Of a DNA stretch of 64,000 bases, positions 43,574-51,982 are shown one piece after another. The notes under the pieces are model-generated. The model made no database searches, was not told the DNA's origin, and worked only from the letters and a program-made list of their open reading frames with translations. Source of the stretch: Roseateles_B sp041905785 (lineage in GTDB: Bacteria; Pseudomonadota; Gammaproteobacteria; Burkholderiales; Burkholderiaceae_C); NCBI GenBank assembly GCA_041905785.1, contig JAYRKJ010000010.1, positions 1 through 64,000 of the forward strand, read 5' to 3'. The position numbers and the translations under genes are program-made. Each line of letters opens with the position of its first letter. Within the stretch, counting starts at the first letter, position 1.

Positions 43574-44526
43574 AGCGCCTCGGCGAGCGCATCGGCAATG
43601 CGCAGGCCCAGCTGATGCTGCAGCATGCCCCATTCGCCGCAGGCATTGACCTCCAGAAAGACCCATTCGTCATCGGGCGTGTGGACGAAATCGGCGGCGC
43701 CGTAGCGCAGGCCCAGGCGCCGCATCAGCCCGAGAAAGCGTTCGGCCACGGACTCCGGGAGTTGGGCCTGCAACCAGTTCAGGTCGGCCTGAGGGCGCCA
43801 GTCGTCCACCCGGCCGGCCGTGGCGCGCGGCCGGATCGCACCGCAAAACAACCGATCATCCACGGCGATCACCCGCAGCTCCTCGGCCTTGGGAATGCGC
43901 TCCTGGAACAAGGGAGGACAAAGGCTCAGCCCGCGGCTGTCGTCCAGATCCGCGGCCTCGATGACCGTGGTGTACAGATTGCCCGCTCCACCGCGCATGC
44001 CCGGCGCCAACACGGTCTGCATCTTCATCACCACGCCCTGCGTCTGGCGGGCATGGAAGGCGCGTACCTCGGCGGGATCGTTGCTGCACAGGGTGTCCGG
44101 CACGCGCAGGCCGGCCTCGCGTGCCAGCTGCAGCTGCCGCAGCTTGGCTGCCGCCCGTTCCACTTGCGCAAGGCCGTTGACCCAGCGTGCGCTTTCCAGT
44201 CTGTCCCACAACGCCCGCAGCACGTGCCGGCACTCCTGCACGCACTGCGCCCGGAAGCGAGCGTCCACGGCTTCGTCCAGCGCGGGCGGCTGCAACTGGC
44301 GCAGCCAGACCGCTTGCACGTCCTCGATGGGATGCGTCTGCCCATGCAGACGCAAAAAACCCGAGTCCCTGCCGCCTTCCCAGCACAGCCCCAGCTGCCA
44401 GTCCAGCGGAAAGCGGTCGCTGTCCACGCGCAGCGGCCGTGCGCCACGCCGCCTCAGGGCGTCGGCCACCCAGTCCACGGTCGTGTGGTCGGCTGCATGT
44501 GTCAACAAAAGGACGAGAGGCTGCAC
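43522..44526 (-). CDS. mdnB: Graspetide amide ligase, MdnB/MvdC-type ATP-grasp
   Basis: A 334-residue ATP-grasp ligase, paralogous to the neighbouring MdnC. Features are LVLLLTHAADHTTVDWVADA at the start, SDRFPLDWQLGL, AVWLRQLQPP, AKLRQLQLAREAGLRVPDTL, EELRVIAVDDRLFCGAIRP and the C-terminal FLEVNACGEWGMLQ, where NACGEW in place of NPxGEF is typical of the MdnB/MvdC side. The known partner reaction is the omega-amide between the core lysine and an acidic side chain, after ester formation. The start codon is GTG. The last 15 residues are a repetitive D-P-x-x tail encoded by a 12-base repeat and are probably dispensable. Confidence 0.92.
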   Translation of the reverse strand: MQPLVLLLTHAADHTTVDWVADALRRRGARPLRVDSDRFPLDWQLGLCWEGGRDSGFLRLHGQTHPIEDVQAVWLRQLQPPALDEAVDARFRAQCVQECRHVLRALWDRLESARWVNGLAQVERAAAKLRQLQLAREAGLRVPDTLCSNDPAEVRAFHARQTQGVVMKMQTVLAPGMRGGAGNLYTTVIEAADLDDSRGLSLCPPLFQERIPKAEELRVIAVDDRLFCGAIRPRATAGRVDDWRPQADLNWLQAQLPESVAERFLGLMRRLGLRYGAADFVHTPDDEWVFLEVNACGEWGMLQHQLGLRIADALAEALLTDPLADPPSDPPNDP

Positions 44527-44551
44527 ATCGAATCCCGAGAGACAAGCGATA

Positions 44552-44583
44552 CCGCCCCGCTCACCCGACGGTGAACGGGGCGG
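44552..44583. promoter_or_regulatory. Stem-loop in the precursor-mdnB gap (proximal to mdnB)
   Basis: A 14-base-pair stem with one mismatch, CCGCCCCGCTCACC / GGTGAACGGGGCGG, encloses a CGAC loop 26 bases before the mdnB start. It could stabilise the end of a processed mRNA or hinder translation of mdnB. No T-run follows it on the minus strand. Confidence 0.6.
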
Positions 44584-44594
44584 CCAAAGAAGAA

Positions 44595-44622
44595 CAGGCG
44601 CCGAACCAGGGCCCGGCGCCTG
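44595..44622 (-). terminator. Putative leaky terminator after the graspetide precursor
   Basis: Read on the minus strand, CAGGCGCCG and CGGCGCCTG pair around a ten-base loop seven bases after the precursor stop, followed by TTCTTCTTT. A partial terminator here would leave the precursor in excess over its two ligases, as in many peptide natural-product operons. Confidence 0.5.
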
Positions 44623-44628
44623 CAGCCA

Positions 44629-44865
44629 TCAGACTTCGTTGCCCAGATGGTCGTCGCCGTCGGACGGGTACTTCAGCGTCACGACGACGTCATCCTTCAG
44701 CGGGGCGGTGGTGGGCGACGCAGCGGCCACGCCTTCGGGCAGATGGTCATCACCGTCCGAGGGGTACTTCATGGTGTGGTAGGGCGGCGTCTTGCCGCCG
44801 CCGTTGACGGCATCCAGCTCCTGGGCTTCCAGGAAACGGGCAAAGAAAGGCAGTGTGTCGGACAT
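44629..44865 (-). CDS. mdnA: Microviridin-type graspetide precursor with two cores
   Basis: A 78-residue precursor peptide. The leader begins MSDTLPFFARFLEAQ; PFFARFLE (residues 6-13) is the helix that recruits the ester ligase in microviridin systems. DAVNGGG (residues 18-24) provides a double-glycine-type leader end. Two copies of the core follow: TMKYPSDGDD at 31-40 and TLKYPSDGDD at 63-72, each followed by HL, with a 22-residue spacer. The canonical TxKYPSDx[DE][DE] positions are all present. By analogy Thr and Ser esterify to Asp, and Lys forms an amide with the last Asp, giving a caged tricycle that usually inhibits serine proteases. GGAGG lies seven bases before the ATG; a TATGAT at 44943-44948 is a possible -10. 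Confidence 0.95.
   Translation of the reverse strand: MSDTLPFFARFLEAQELDAVNGGGKTPPYHTMKYPSDGDDHLPEGVAAASPTTAPLKDDVVVTLKYPSDGDDHLGNEV
44650..44775 (-). repeat. Duplicated core-peptide segment in the precursor
   Basis: The two 30-base core segments (44746-44775 and 44650-44679) encode the same pattern T-[ML]-K-Y-P-S-D-G-D-D but differ at synonymous positions (TCCGACGGCGAC versus TCGGACGGTGAT style codons). Protein identity with DNA divergence points to selection on the core rather than a recent copy. Confidence 0.85.
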
Positions 44866-45033
44866 GGGTCATTCCTCCATGGGTTGCTGATGTGAGCAGC
44901 CGGCCGCGGACCCCCCGATCCGCTCTTGCCGAGCCGCCACGCATCATAGAAGCCCGCAGCCGGGTGGATAACCGTTATTCTTCAGCGCCAACCCTGGCAT
45001 GAACGAAGAGCGCCCAGACCTTGTCGCGCAATG

Positions 45034-45061
45034 AAAAAGGGCAGGCCGATCAGCCCGCCCT
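45034..45061 (-). terminator. Intrinsic terminator of the RND efflux operon
   Basis: On the minus strand a stem AGGGCGGGC / GCCTGCCCT (one G-T pair) with loop TGATCG is followed by TTTTC. It lies 48 bases after the outer-membrane factor stop codon and separates the efflux operon from the graspetide genes, which therefore need their own promoter. Confidence 0.8.
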
Positions 45062-45108
45062 CTCATTGCCAGGCGCCCGCTCCGCGCAGGAGCCCCCTGA
45101 TGACGCCC

Positions 45109-46506
45109 TCAGCGCTGGGCTCGCAGCTCCGCAGCCGCACCGCCACCCAGCGCCTTGTAAAGCTGAACGCCAGACTGCAGCGCAGCCAAGCGAACCTGCA
45201 GGGCCGCCTGCAGGGCCGCAAAGCTGGCTCGCTGGGCGTCCAGCAATTCCAGGCTGCTGGATGCGCCATTGGCAAAGCGCAACTCCACCAGACGCAGGCG
45301 CTCGGCTTCGGCCGCCGCCAGCGCTTCCTGGGCGCGCAGCTGCTCAGTCAGCGTGCTGCGCGCGGCGAGCGCGTCGGCCACCTCACGGAAGGCCTGCTGT
45401 ACGGCCTTCTCGTACTGGGCCACCGCGACCTCACGGGCAGCCTGCGTCGCCTTGAGGTTGGCCTGGTTGCGGCCAGCGTCAAAGATGGGCATCAAGGCCT
45501 GGCTCGCAAAACTCCAGGCCGTGTTCTTGAACAGGCCGGACAGCTCGGAGCTCGCGCTGCCGATGCTGGTGCTCAGCGTAACAGAGGGGAAGAAGGCTGC
45601 ACGGGCCGCACCCACATTGGCCTGTGCGGCCAGCAGCAGCGCTTCGGCCTGGCGCACATCGGGCCGCTCCAGGAGCGCGCTGGACTTCACGCCGGCCGCC
45701 AGCGGTGCCAGCGCCTGGCTCTCCAGCGGCGCGCCTGCGGGCAGATCCTGCGGCAGGGGCTGGCCCAGCAGCAGCACGAGCGCGTTCTCGTCCTGGCTGC
45801 GTTGGCGCTGGACCTGGGCGTGCGCTGCGCGGGCCGCTTCGAGGGCCGAAATCGCGCCCTGCAACTCCAGGCTGGAGGCCGCCCCCTGGTCGAAACGCAA
45901 GCGGGTCAGGCGGTGGCTGTCCTCGCGGCTGGCCAGGGTCTTGCGGGCATAGTCCAGCAGGGCATCGTCCACCTGCAGCGCATAGTGCGCCGAGGCCACG
46001 CCGGCAATCAGGCTCAGCTGGGCGGCGCGGGCACCGTCCTCGCTCGCCAGGTAACGGGCCTGGGCGGCATCGCTCTGGTTGCGCAGCTTGCCCCACAGGT
46101 CCAGCTCGTATGCCGTCACCTGCAGGCCAGCCTGGTAGCTGGACGAGATGGTGTCGTCCTTGGCATTGGGCACGCGGCTGCTGATGATGCCGGCGGCCAC
46201 GGTGGGCCAACGGCTGGCATCGCTGACGCGAGCCAGGGCCGCGGCCTGGTCCACGCTGCGCAGCGCGACGCGCAAGTCGCGGTTGTTGCGCAACGCGATG
46301 TCGACCAGGGCCTGCAGGCGTGCGTCGGCATAGAAGTCACGCCAGGCCGGCAGGGTCAGGTCTTGCCCGACGGGCTGGCCCGCCTGCTCGGCCACCGGCA
46401 GCGCCGGCCGCTCATGCTGGGGCGCCAGGCTCATGCAGGCTGTCAGTGCGGCCAGGGCCACGGCGCTGAGGCCGAGGCGCAGTCGAGAAGCAATCATCGT
46501 TGTCAT
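45109..46506 (-). CDS. RND efflux outer-membrane factor, OprM/NodT family
   Basis: A 465-residue outer-membrane channel lipoprotein. The signal ends in a lipobox (LTACMSLAP). Two OEP repeats with long coiled-coil helices follow: WRDFYADARLQALVDIALRNN, YELDLWGKLRN, and FFPSVTLSTSIGSAS, with the second half ending LRLVELRFANGASSSLELLDAQR. These are standard TolC/OprM positions. The gene starts one base after the permease stop, so it is translated with it. It provides the exit duct for the tripartite pump. It ends at an intrinsic terminator. Confidence 0.92.
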   Translation of the reverse strand: MTTMIASRLRLGLSAVALAALTACMSLAPQHERPALPVAEQAGQPVGQDLTLPAWRDFYADARLQALVDIALRNNRDLRVALRSVDQAAALARVSDASRWPTVAAGIISSRVPNAKDDTISSSYQAGLQVTAYELDLWGKLRNQSDAAQARYLASEDGARAAQLSLIAGVASAHYALQVDDALLDYARKTLASREDSHRLTRLRFDQGAASSLELQGAISALEAARAAHAQVQRQRSQDENALVLLLGQPLPQDLPAGAPLESQALAPLAAGVKSSALLERPDVRQAEALLLAAQANVGAARAAFFPSVTLSTSIGSASSELSGLFKNTAWSFASQALMPIFDAGRNQANLKATQAAREVAVAQYEKAVQQAFREVADALAARSTLTEQLRAQEALAAAEAERLRLVELRFANGASSSLELLDAQRASFAALQAALQVRLAALQSGVQLYKALGGGAAAELRAQR

Positions 46507-46507
46507 T

Positions 46508-49500
46508 TCAGTGGCCCTCCGCAGCGTGGCCGATCCCGTGGGCGTGGTGGGCATCGAAAGCCTTCTGGCGCTCGCTGGGCTTGAACAGCCTGCGCACCAC
46601 CAGGAAGAACACCGGCACGAAGAGCACCGCCAGCACCGTGGCCGAGATCATCCCGGACATCACGCCCGTGCCGATGGCCCGCTGGCTGGCAGAGCCGGCG
46701 CCGCTGGCGAACACCAGGGGCAGCACGCCCAGGATGAAGGCCATGGAGGTCATGATGATGGGTCTGAAGCGCAAGTGACAGGCCTCCCGGATCGCGTCGA
46801 CCAGGCTGCGGCCTTCGGCCTGCAGGTCCTTGGCGAACTCGATGATCAGGATGGCGTTCTTGGCCGACAGGCCGATGATGGTGATCAGGCCCACCTTGAA
46901 GAACACGTCATTGGGCATGCCGCGCAGCGTGGCGCCGGTGAGCGCGCCCAGCAGGCCCAGCGGCACCACCAGCAGCACGGAGAAGGGGATGGACCAGCTC
47001 TCGTACAGCGCGGCCAGGCACAGGAACACGGCCAGCAGCGAGAACAGCAGCAGCACGGTGGCCTGCGAGCCGGAGATCTTCTCCTCGCGCGACAGGCCCG
47101 TCCACTCGTAGCCTATGCCCGGCGGCAGCTGGGCCACCATCTTCTCCAGCTCGGCCATGGCCGCACCGGTGGACGCACCCGGCGCGGCATCACCGGCCAG
47201 GCGCATCGCGGGATAGCCGTTGTAGCGCACGGCCTGCATCTGGCCCGTGATCCACTTGGTCGTCGCGAAGCTGGACAGGGGCACGCTCTGGCCCTTGTTG
47301 TTCACCACGTTCAGGCGCAGCAGGTCTTCCGGCTGCATGCGGGCCGCGGCTTCCGCCTGGACCACCACGCGCTGCAGACGGCCGCTGCTGGGAAAGTCGT
47401 TGACATAGGCCGAGCCCAGCTGCGTGCCGATCACGGTGCCCAGGTTGTCAAAACTCACCCCCAGGGCGTTGGCCTTGTCACGGTCGATGTCCAGCTGCAG
47501 CTGCGGCGCGTCCTCCAGGCCGTCCGGGCGCATGCCGGTGATGACCTTGCTCTTGCCGGCCATGCCCATCAGCTGGTTGCGGGCGTTCAGCAAGGCCTCG
47601 TGGCCCAGTCCGCCGCGGTCCTGCAGGCGCAGGGCGAAGCCGGTGGCCGTGCCCAGCTCGGGGATGGGTGGGGGCGAGAGCGGGAAGATGAACGCGTCGC
47701 GCACGGCCATGAACGCCCCGAAGGCACGGCCGGCCACGGCCTGGGCGCTGTGCTCCTTGCCCTTGCGCTCCTCCCAGGGCTTGAGCGGCACGAAGACCAG
47801 CGCGGCATTCTGCCCCTGCCCCGAGAAGGAAAAGCCGATCACGCCGACGGTGTTCTGCACCTCGGGCTGCTTGAGCATGAAGTCCTCGACCTGCTTGACG
47901 GCAGCCTCGGTCCGGTTGGCGGTGGCACCGGGCGGCAGCTGCACGTTGACGATCAGGTAGCCCTGGTCCTCGTTGGGCAGGAAGGAGGTGGGCATGCGCG
48001 TGTAGAGCAGGCCCACCACGCCGATCACCGCCACGTAGACGATGAGCATGCGCCCGCTGCGCTTGAGCAGCTTGCCCACCCAGCCTTCATAGCCCTTGGC
48101 CGTGGCCGAGAAGCCGCGGTTGAACCAGCCCCAGAAGCCGGTCCTGGCATGGGACTCGCCCTGCTTGACGGGACGCAGCAGCGTCGCGCACAGCGCGGGG
48201 GTGAGGCTCAGCGCCATGAAGGCCGAGAGCAGCATGGACGCCACCATCGCCAGCGAGAACTGCCGATAGATATTGCCCACCGAGCCCGCGAAGAAGGCCA
48301 TGGGAACGAAGACCGAGACCAGCACCACGGTGATGCCGATGATGGCGCCGGAGATCTGGCTCATGGCCTTCTTGGTGGCCTCCAGCGGCGATCGCCCCTC
48401 CTCGTTCATGATGCGTTCGACGTTCTCCACCACCACGATGGCGTCGTCCACCAGGATGCCGATGGCCAGCACCATGCCGAACAGCGTCAGCACGTTGATC
48501 GAGAAGCCCATCCACAACATGATGGCGAAGGTGCCCAGCAGGGCGATCGGCACCACGATGGTGGGGATCAGGGTGTAGCGCCAGTTCTGCAGGAACAGGA
48601 ACATCACCAGGAACACGAGGATGATGGCCTCGACCAGGGTCTCGACCACCTGCTCGATGGAGATCTTCACGAACTTCGAGGAGTCGTAGGGAATCTCATA
48701 GACCACGCCTTCGGGGAAGTAGCGCTGCAGCTGGACCATGCGGTCCTTGACCGCCTGGGCCGAGGCCAGGGCGTTGCCGCTGGGCGAGAGCTGGATGCCG
48801 ATGCCGGTGCTGGGCTTGCCGTTCAGACGCGAATAGGAGCCGTAGCCCTGCCCGCCCAGTTCCACGCGGGCGACGTCCTTGAGCCGCACGGTGGAGCCGT
48901 CGGTGTTGGCGCGCAGCACGATGGACTTGAACTGCTCCACCGATTCCAGCTGCCCCTTGACCACCACGGTGGCGGACATGGTCTGCGTGCTCAGATTGGG
49001 CAGCTCACCGATGGCCCCTGCCGGCACCAGCGCGTTCTGCGCGCGGATCGCGGCGTTGACCTCGGCCGGACTGATGTTGAAGGACTGCAGCTTGGCCGGA
49101 TCCAGCCAGATGCGCATCGCGCGCTCCGTGCCGAAGAGCTGGGCCTGGCCGATGCCGGGCAGGCGCTGCAGCTCGGGAATGATGGCGCGAGAGGCGTAGT
49201 CGCCCAGGGCAATGGGATCCAGGCTGCCGTTCTTGCTGGACAGGGTGACGAAGAGCAGGAAGTTGTTGCGCGCCTTGTCCACGCGCACACCCTGCTGCAC
49301 CACCGAGGCGGGCAGGCGCGGCGCGGCGCGCGAAAGTCGGTTCTGCACCTCGACCTGGGCCAGGTCGATGTTGGTGCCGGGTTCGAAGGTCACGGTGATG
49401 GCGCCCGTGCCGTTGGCCTGCGAGACCGACTCGATATAGGCCAGGTTGGGCGATCCGTTGAGCTCCTGCTCCAGCACGGAGATGACGCTCTCGTCCAGGG

Positions 49501-49666
49501 TCTGGGCCGAGGCGCCGGGATAGGCGGTGCTCACCACCAGGGAGGGCGGCGCCACCGTGGGGTACTGCGCCACCGGCAGCTTGGTGATGGACACCGCGCC
49601 GAACACCAGGATGAACAGCGCGATCACCCAGGCAAAGATCGGTCGGTCGATGAAGAAGCGTGACAT
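46508..49666 (-). CDS. RND multidrug efflux permease, AcrB/MexB (HAE1) family
   Basis: A 1052-residue inner-membrane proton-driven pump, the full family length. It starts MSRFFIDRPIFAWVIALFIL, typical of HAE1. The proton-relay residues are present: the Asp-Asp pair in GILVDDAIVVVENVE near residue 407 and the lysine in SAKNAILIIEFAKDL near 940. The two large periplasmic loops (porter domains, e.g. FPEGVVYEIPYDSSKFV) are complete. AAGGAGAA precedes the start. Substrates are probably dyes, antibiotics or solvents. Located between its adaptor and outer-membrane factor, and probably repressed by the divergent TetR protein. Confidence 0.95.
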   Translation of the reverse strand: MSRFFIDRPIFAWVIALFILVFGAVSITKLPVAQYPTVAPPSLVVSTAYPGASAQTLDESVISVLEQELNGSPNLAYIESVSQANGTGAITVTFEPGTNIDLAQVEVQNRLSRAAPRLPASVVQQGVRVDKARNNFLLFVTLSSKNGSLDPIALGDYASRAIIPELQRLPGIGQAQLFGTERAMRIWLDPAKLQSFNISPAEVNAAIRAQNALVPAGAIGELPNLSTQTMSATVVVKGQLESVEQFKSIVLRANTDGSTVRLKDVARVELGGQGYGSYSRLNGKPSTGIGIQLSPSGNALASAQAVKDRMVQLQRYFPEGVVYEIPYDSSKFVKISIEQVVETLVEAIILVFLVMFLFLQNWRYTLIPTIVVPIALLGTFAIMLWMGFSINVLTLFGMVLAIGILVDDAIVVVENVERIMNEEGRSPLEATKKAMSQISGAIIGITVVLVSVFVPMAFFAGSVGNIYRQFSLAMVASMLLSAFMALSLTPALCATLLRPVKQGESHARTGFWGWFNRGFSATAKGYEGWVGKLLKRSGRMLIVYVAVIGVVGLLYTRMPTSFLPNEDQGYLIVNVQLPPGATANRTEAAVKQVEDFMLKQPEVQNTVGVIGFSFSGQGQNAALVFVPLKPWEERKGKEHSAQAVAGRAFGAFMAVRDAFIFPLSPPPIPELGTATGFALRLQDRGGLGHEALLNARNQLMGMAGKSKVITGMRPDGLEDAPQLQLDIDRDKANALGVSFDNLGTVIGTQLGSAYVNDFPSSGRLQRVVVQAEAAARMQPEDLLRLNVVNNKGQSVPLSSFATTKWITGQMQAVRYNGYPAMRLAGDAAPGASTGAAMAELEKMVAQLPPGIGYEWTGLSREEKISGSQATVLLLFSLLAVFLCLAALYESWSIPFSVLLVVPLGLLGALTGATLRGMPNDVFFKVGLITIIGLSAKNAILIIEFAKDLQAEGRSLVDAIREACHLRFRPIIMTSMAFILGVLPLVFASGAGSASQRAIGTGVMSGMISATVLAVLFVPVFFLVVRRLFKPSERQKAFDAHHAHGIGHAAEGH

Positions 49667-49681
49667 GCCTTCTCCTTGGGA

Positions 49682-50947
49682 TCAGTGAGTCGCGGCGGAA
49701 GCCGACGAGGCGGGTGCGGCAGGCGCAGCGGGAGCGGCGGCCGCGCTGGCCGACCACGGCACCGGCGACACCGGCGCGCCCGGGACGAACATCTTCTGGA
49801 AGCCGTCGACGATGACCTGCTCACCCGGCTTCAGACCGCTCAGGACCACCCAGCTGCTGCCTTGCGCGCCGCCCAGCTTGACGACGCGCGGCTCGGGCTT
49901 GTTGCCTTCGCCCACCACCAGCACGGTGTCGCCCTGGGTGCCCCGCTTGACCGCCTGCTGCGGCACCACCATGCCGGCAGGCATCTCGCCCTGGGCGAGG
50001 CGCACGCGCACGTACTGGCCGGGCAGCAACTGGCCCTGCTCATTGGGCATCTCGGCGCGCAGCAGCACCTGGCCGGAGCCGGGGTCCACGCTCAGATCGG
50101 TGAACAGCAGCTTGCCGGGCTTCGACTCGGCGCCGTCATCCAGCACGGCACGGACCTGGGCTGCGCTGCCGTCCTTGCCGGCCGCGCGGAGCTGACCCGA
50201 GGCCAGGGCACGGCGCAGGCCCTGCACTTCGTTGGCGCTCTGGGTGAAGTTGACGTAGACCTTGTCGGTCTGCTGGATCAGGGCGAGCTGTGTCGCCTCG
50301 ACGGCACTGACCAGCGCACCTTCCGTGACCAGGGCGCGGCCGATGCGGCCGGAGATCGGTGCGCGCACGCTGGCGTACTCCAGGTTCAGCCGGGCCGTCT
50401 GCACGGCCGCCTTGGCCGCCGCCACATCGGCCTCCGCCGCCTTGGCCGCAGCGACCGAGGCCAGGTATTCCTGCTGGCTGATGGCGCGCGCCTCGACGAG
50501 CGGCTTGTTGCGCTCGGCCTGCGCCACGGCCTGGCTGACATTGGCCTGGGCCTTGGCCAGCTGGGCATTGGCGCTGTCCAGGGCCGCCTGGTAGGGCGCC
50601 GGATCGATCTGGAACAGGGGCTGGCCTTCCTTCACCAGGCTGCCCTCGGCAAACAGACGCTTCTGCACCACGCCGTTGACGCGGGCGCGGACTTGCGCGG
50701 TCCGCAGGGCCTCGACCCGCCCCGGCAGCTCGGCCTGCAGGGTCACCGCCTGCGGCTCGACCTTGATCACGCCGACCTGCGGCGGCGGCATGCCGCCCGG
50801 CCCGGCTTGGGCGCCGGCCTGCCCGCCGCCACAGCCCACCAGCGCTGCACCGAGAGCCACGACCAGGGGCAGCAAGTACAGGGCACGCGCCCGTGCGGAA
50901 ATCGACAAAGGGGAGGCCGTCACGGCGGCCATCTTGTTCTGGGACAT
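49682..50947 (-). CDS. RND efflux periplasmic adaptor, AcrA/MexA family
   Basis: A 421-residue membrane-fusion lipoprotein with lipobox LVGC. The lipoyl/hairpin/beta-barrel order is normal: VGVIKVEPQAVTLQAELPGRV, RARVNGVVQKRLFAEGSLVKEGQPLFQID, a coiled-coil hairpin rich in alanine, and APISGRIGRALVTEGALVSA. The C-terminus is alanine/proline-rich. It is the first gene of the efflux operon, with AAGGA before the ATG and the operator region upstream. The codon for M nine residues into the open frame was chosen as start. Confidence 0.93.
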   Translation of the reverse strand: MSQNKMAAVTASPLSISARARALYLLPLVVALGAALVGCGGGQAGAQAGPGGMPPPQVGVIKVEPQAVTLQAELPGRVEALRTAQVRARVNGVVQKRLFAEGSLVKEGQPLFQIDPAPYQAALDSANAQLAKAQANVSQAVAQAERNKPLVEARAISQQEYLASVAAAKAAEADVAAAKAAVQTARLNLEYASVRAPISGRIGRALVTEGALVSAVEATQLALIQQTDKVYVNFTQSANEVQGLRRALASGQLRAAGKDGSAAQVRAVLDDGAESKPGKLLFTDLSVDPGSGQVLLRAEMPNEQGQLLPGQYVRVRLAQGEMPAGMVVPQQAVKRGTQGDTVLVVGEGNKPEPRVVKLGGAQGSSWVVLSGLKPGEQVIVDGFQKMFVPGAPVSPVPWSASAAAAPAAPAAPASSASAATH

Positions 50948-51137
50948 CACAAGCAGTCCTTTCTGAGGCAATCACGGCCCCCAGTGTCGGAGGCGGCAAA
51001 CACAAAACTGTCAGGAGACTTGCCCCGGGCGGCACTGGCGCTCGGGGCTGAGGACGAAGCGCAGCATCTTGCTGCAGATCAAGCCTCAAGACCACGACGG
51101 ATGCGTCATGGCCATTTCGACAACAGTGCGGGCGAGT

Positions 51138-51159
51138 ATACATACATTCGTGTATGTAT
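51138..51159. promoter_or_regulatory. Palindromic operator for the TetR/AcrR-type repressor
   Basis: A perfect nine-base inverted repeat ATACATACA-TTCG-TGTATGTAT lies in the 244-base divergent region between the adaptor and the tetR gene, 32 bases before the tetR start. Its layout matches operators of AcrR/TtgR-type regulators (TACATACATTCnTGAATGTA-like). It probably controls both promoters. Confidence 0.8.
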
Positions 51160-51191
51160 GTTTTTGGTGGCTGATTTACAATTCGCACATC

Positions 51192-51935
51192 ATGGTTCGC
51201 AAAACCAAGCAAGAGGCCCTCGAAACCCGCCACCGCCTGCTCGATGCTGCGGAGCAGCTCTTCCATGAGCGCGGCGTTTCCCGCACGTCCCTGCAGGACA
51301 TCGCCAGCGCGGCCGGCGTGACGCGCGGTGCGGTCTACTGGCATTTCGAGGACAAGGTCCAGCTCTTCACGGCCATGATGGACCGCGCCACCATGCCCCT
51401 GGAGGAAGGCCTGCTGCCCCAGGAAGGCACGAGCGCGCCGCCCAGCCTCGTGGAGCTGCGCTGGGGCCTGCTCAACGTCTTCCACACCTGCAGCCACAGC
51501 GAACGCACGCGCCGCGTCTTCGAGATCGCGATGAAGAAGGTGGAGTTCAGCGGCGAGATGCAGGCCCTGCATGCCCGCAAGCTGGCCAATCACCGCGCCT
51601 GGCGCAGCCAGAACCAGGACTGCTTCGAAGCGGCCAAGGCCGCCGGCCAACTGCCCGCCAGCCTGGACAGCGGCACCGCCGCCATCGCCCTGGTGGCCCT
51701 GGTTGATGGGCTGATCCACCAGTGGATCATGGACCCCGGCGCCTTCGACCTGACCGCCATGGGCGAAGCCGCCATCGAACGCTTCATGAACAGCCTGGTG
51801 CAGACCGGCGCAAGCCTCCTGCCCCCCGTCACCGCCGAGGAACGCGCCCGCCTGGGGACGCAGGCCATCTGCCGGCCGACACAGAACGGGCTCAATATCG
51901 CCACGCTCGGTCGCTCGGGAAAAGCGGGCGGCTGA
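51192..51935 (+). CDS. TetR/AcrR-family repressor of the efflux operon
   Basis: A 247-residue regulator. The DNA-binding domain is RHRLLDAAEQLFHERGVSRT, then LQDIASAAGVTRGAVYWHFED, which is the AcrR/TtgR/MexZ version of the helix-turn-helix (GAVYWHF). The rest is the ligand-binding helical domain with a C-terminal region like TetR_C_2 (HTCSHSERTRRVFEIAMKKVEF). About 35 unstructured residues trail at the end. It is divergent from the RND operon and has a palindromic operator before it, so it should repress the pump and itself until a drug binds. Confidence 0.92.
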   Translation: MVRKTKQEALETRHRLLDAAEQLFHERGVSRTSLQDIASAAGVTRGAVYWHFEDKVQLFTAMMDRATMPLEEGLLPQEGTSAPPSLVELRWGLLNVFHTCSHSERTRRVFEIAMKKVEFSGEMQALHARKLANHRAWRSQNQDCFEAAKAAGQLPASLDSGTAAIALVALVDGLIHQWIMDPGAFDLTAMGEAAIERFMNSLVQTGASLLPPVTAEERARLGTQAICRPTQNGLNIATLGRSGKAGG

Positions 51936-51982
51936 GCCTGATTCGCAAGCACCGTTCGCGTCCGCTGTTCGCGCCCAGAATT

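Noticed and set aside
46433..49663. A 1076-residue open frame antisense to the RND permease
   Set aside because: Composition is His/Gln/Gly-rich in the manner of GC-driven antisense frames, and the permease on the other strand is complete.
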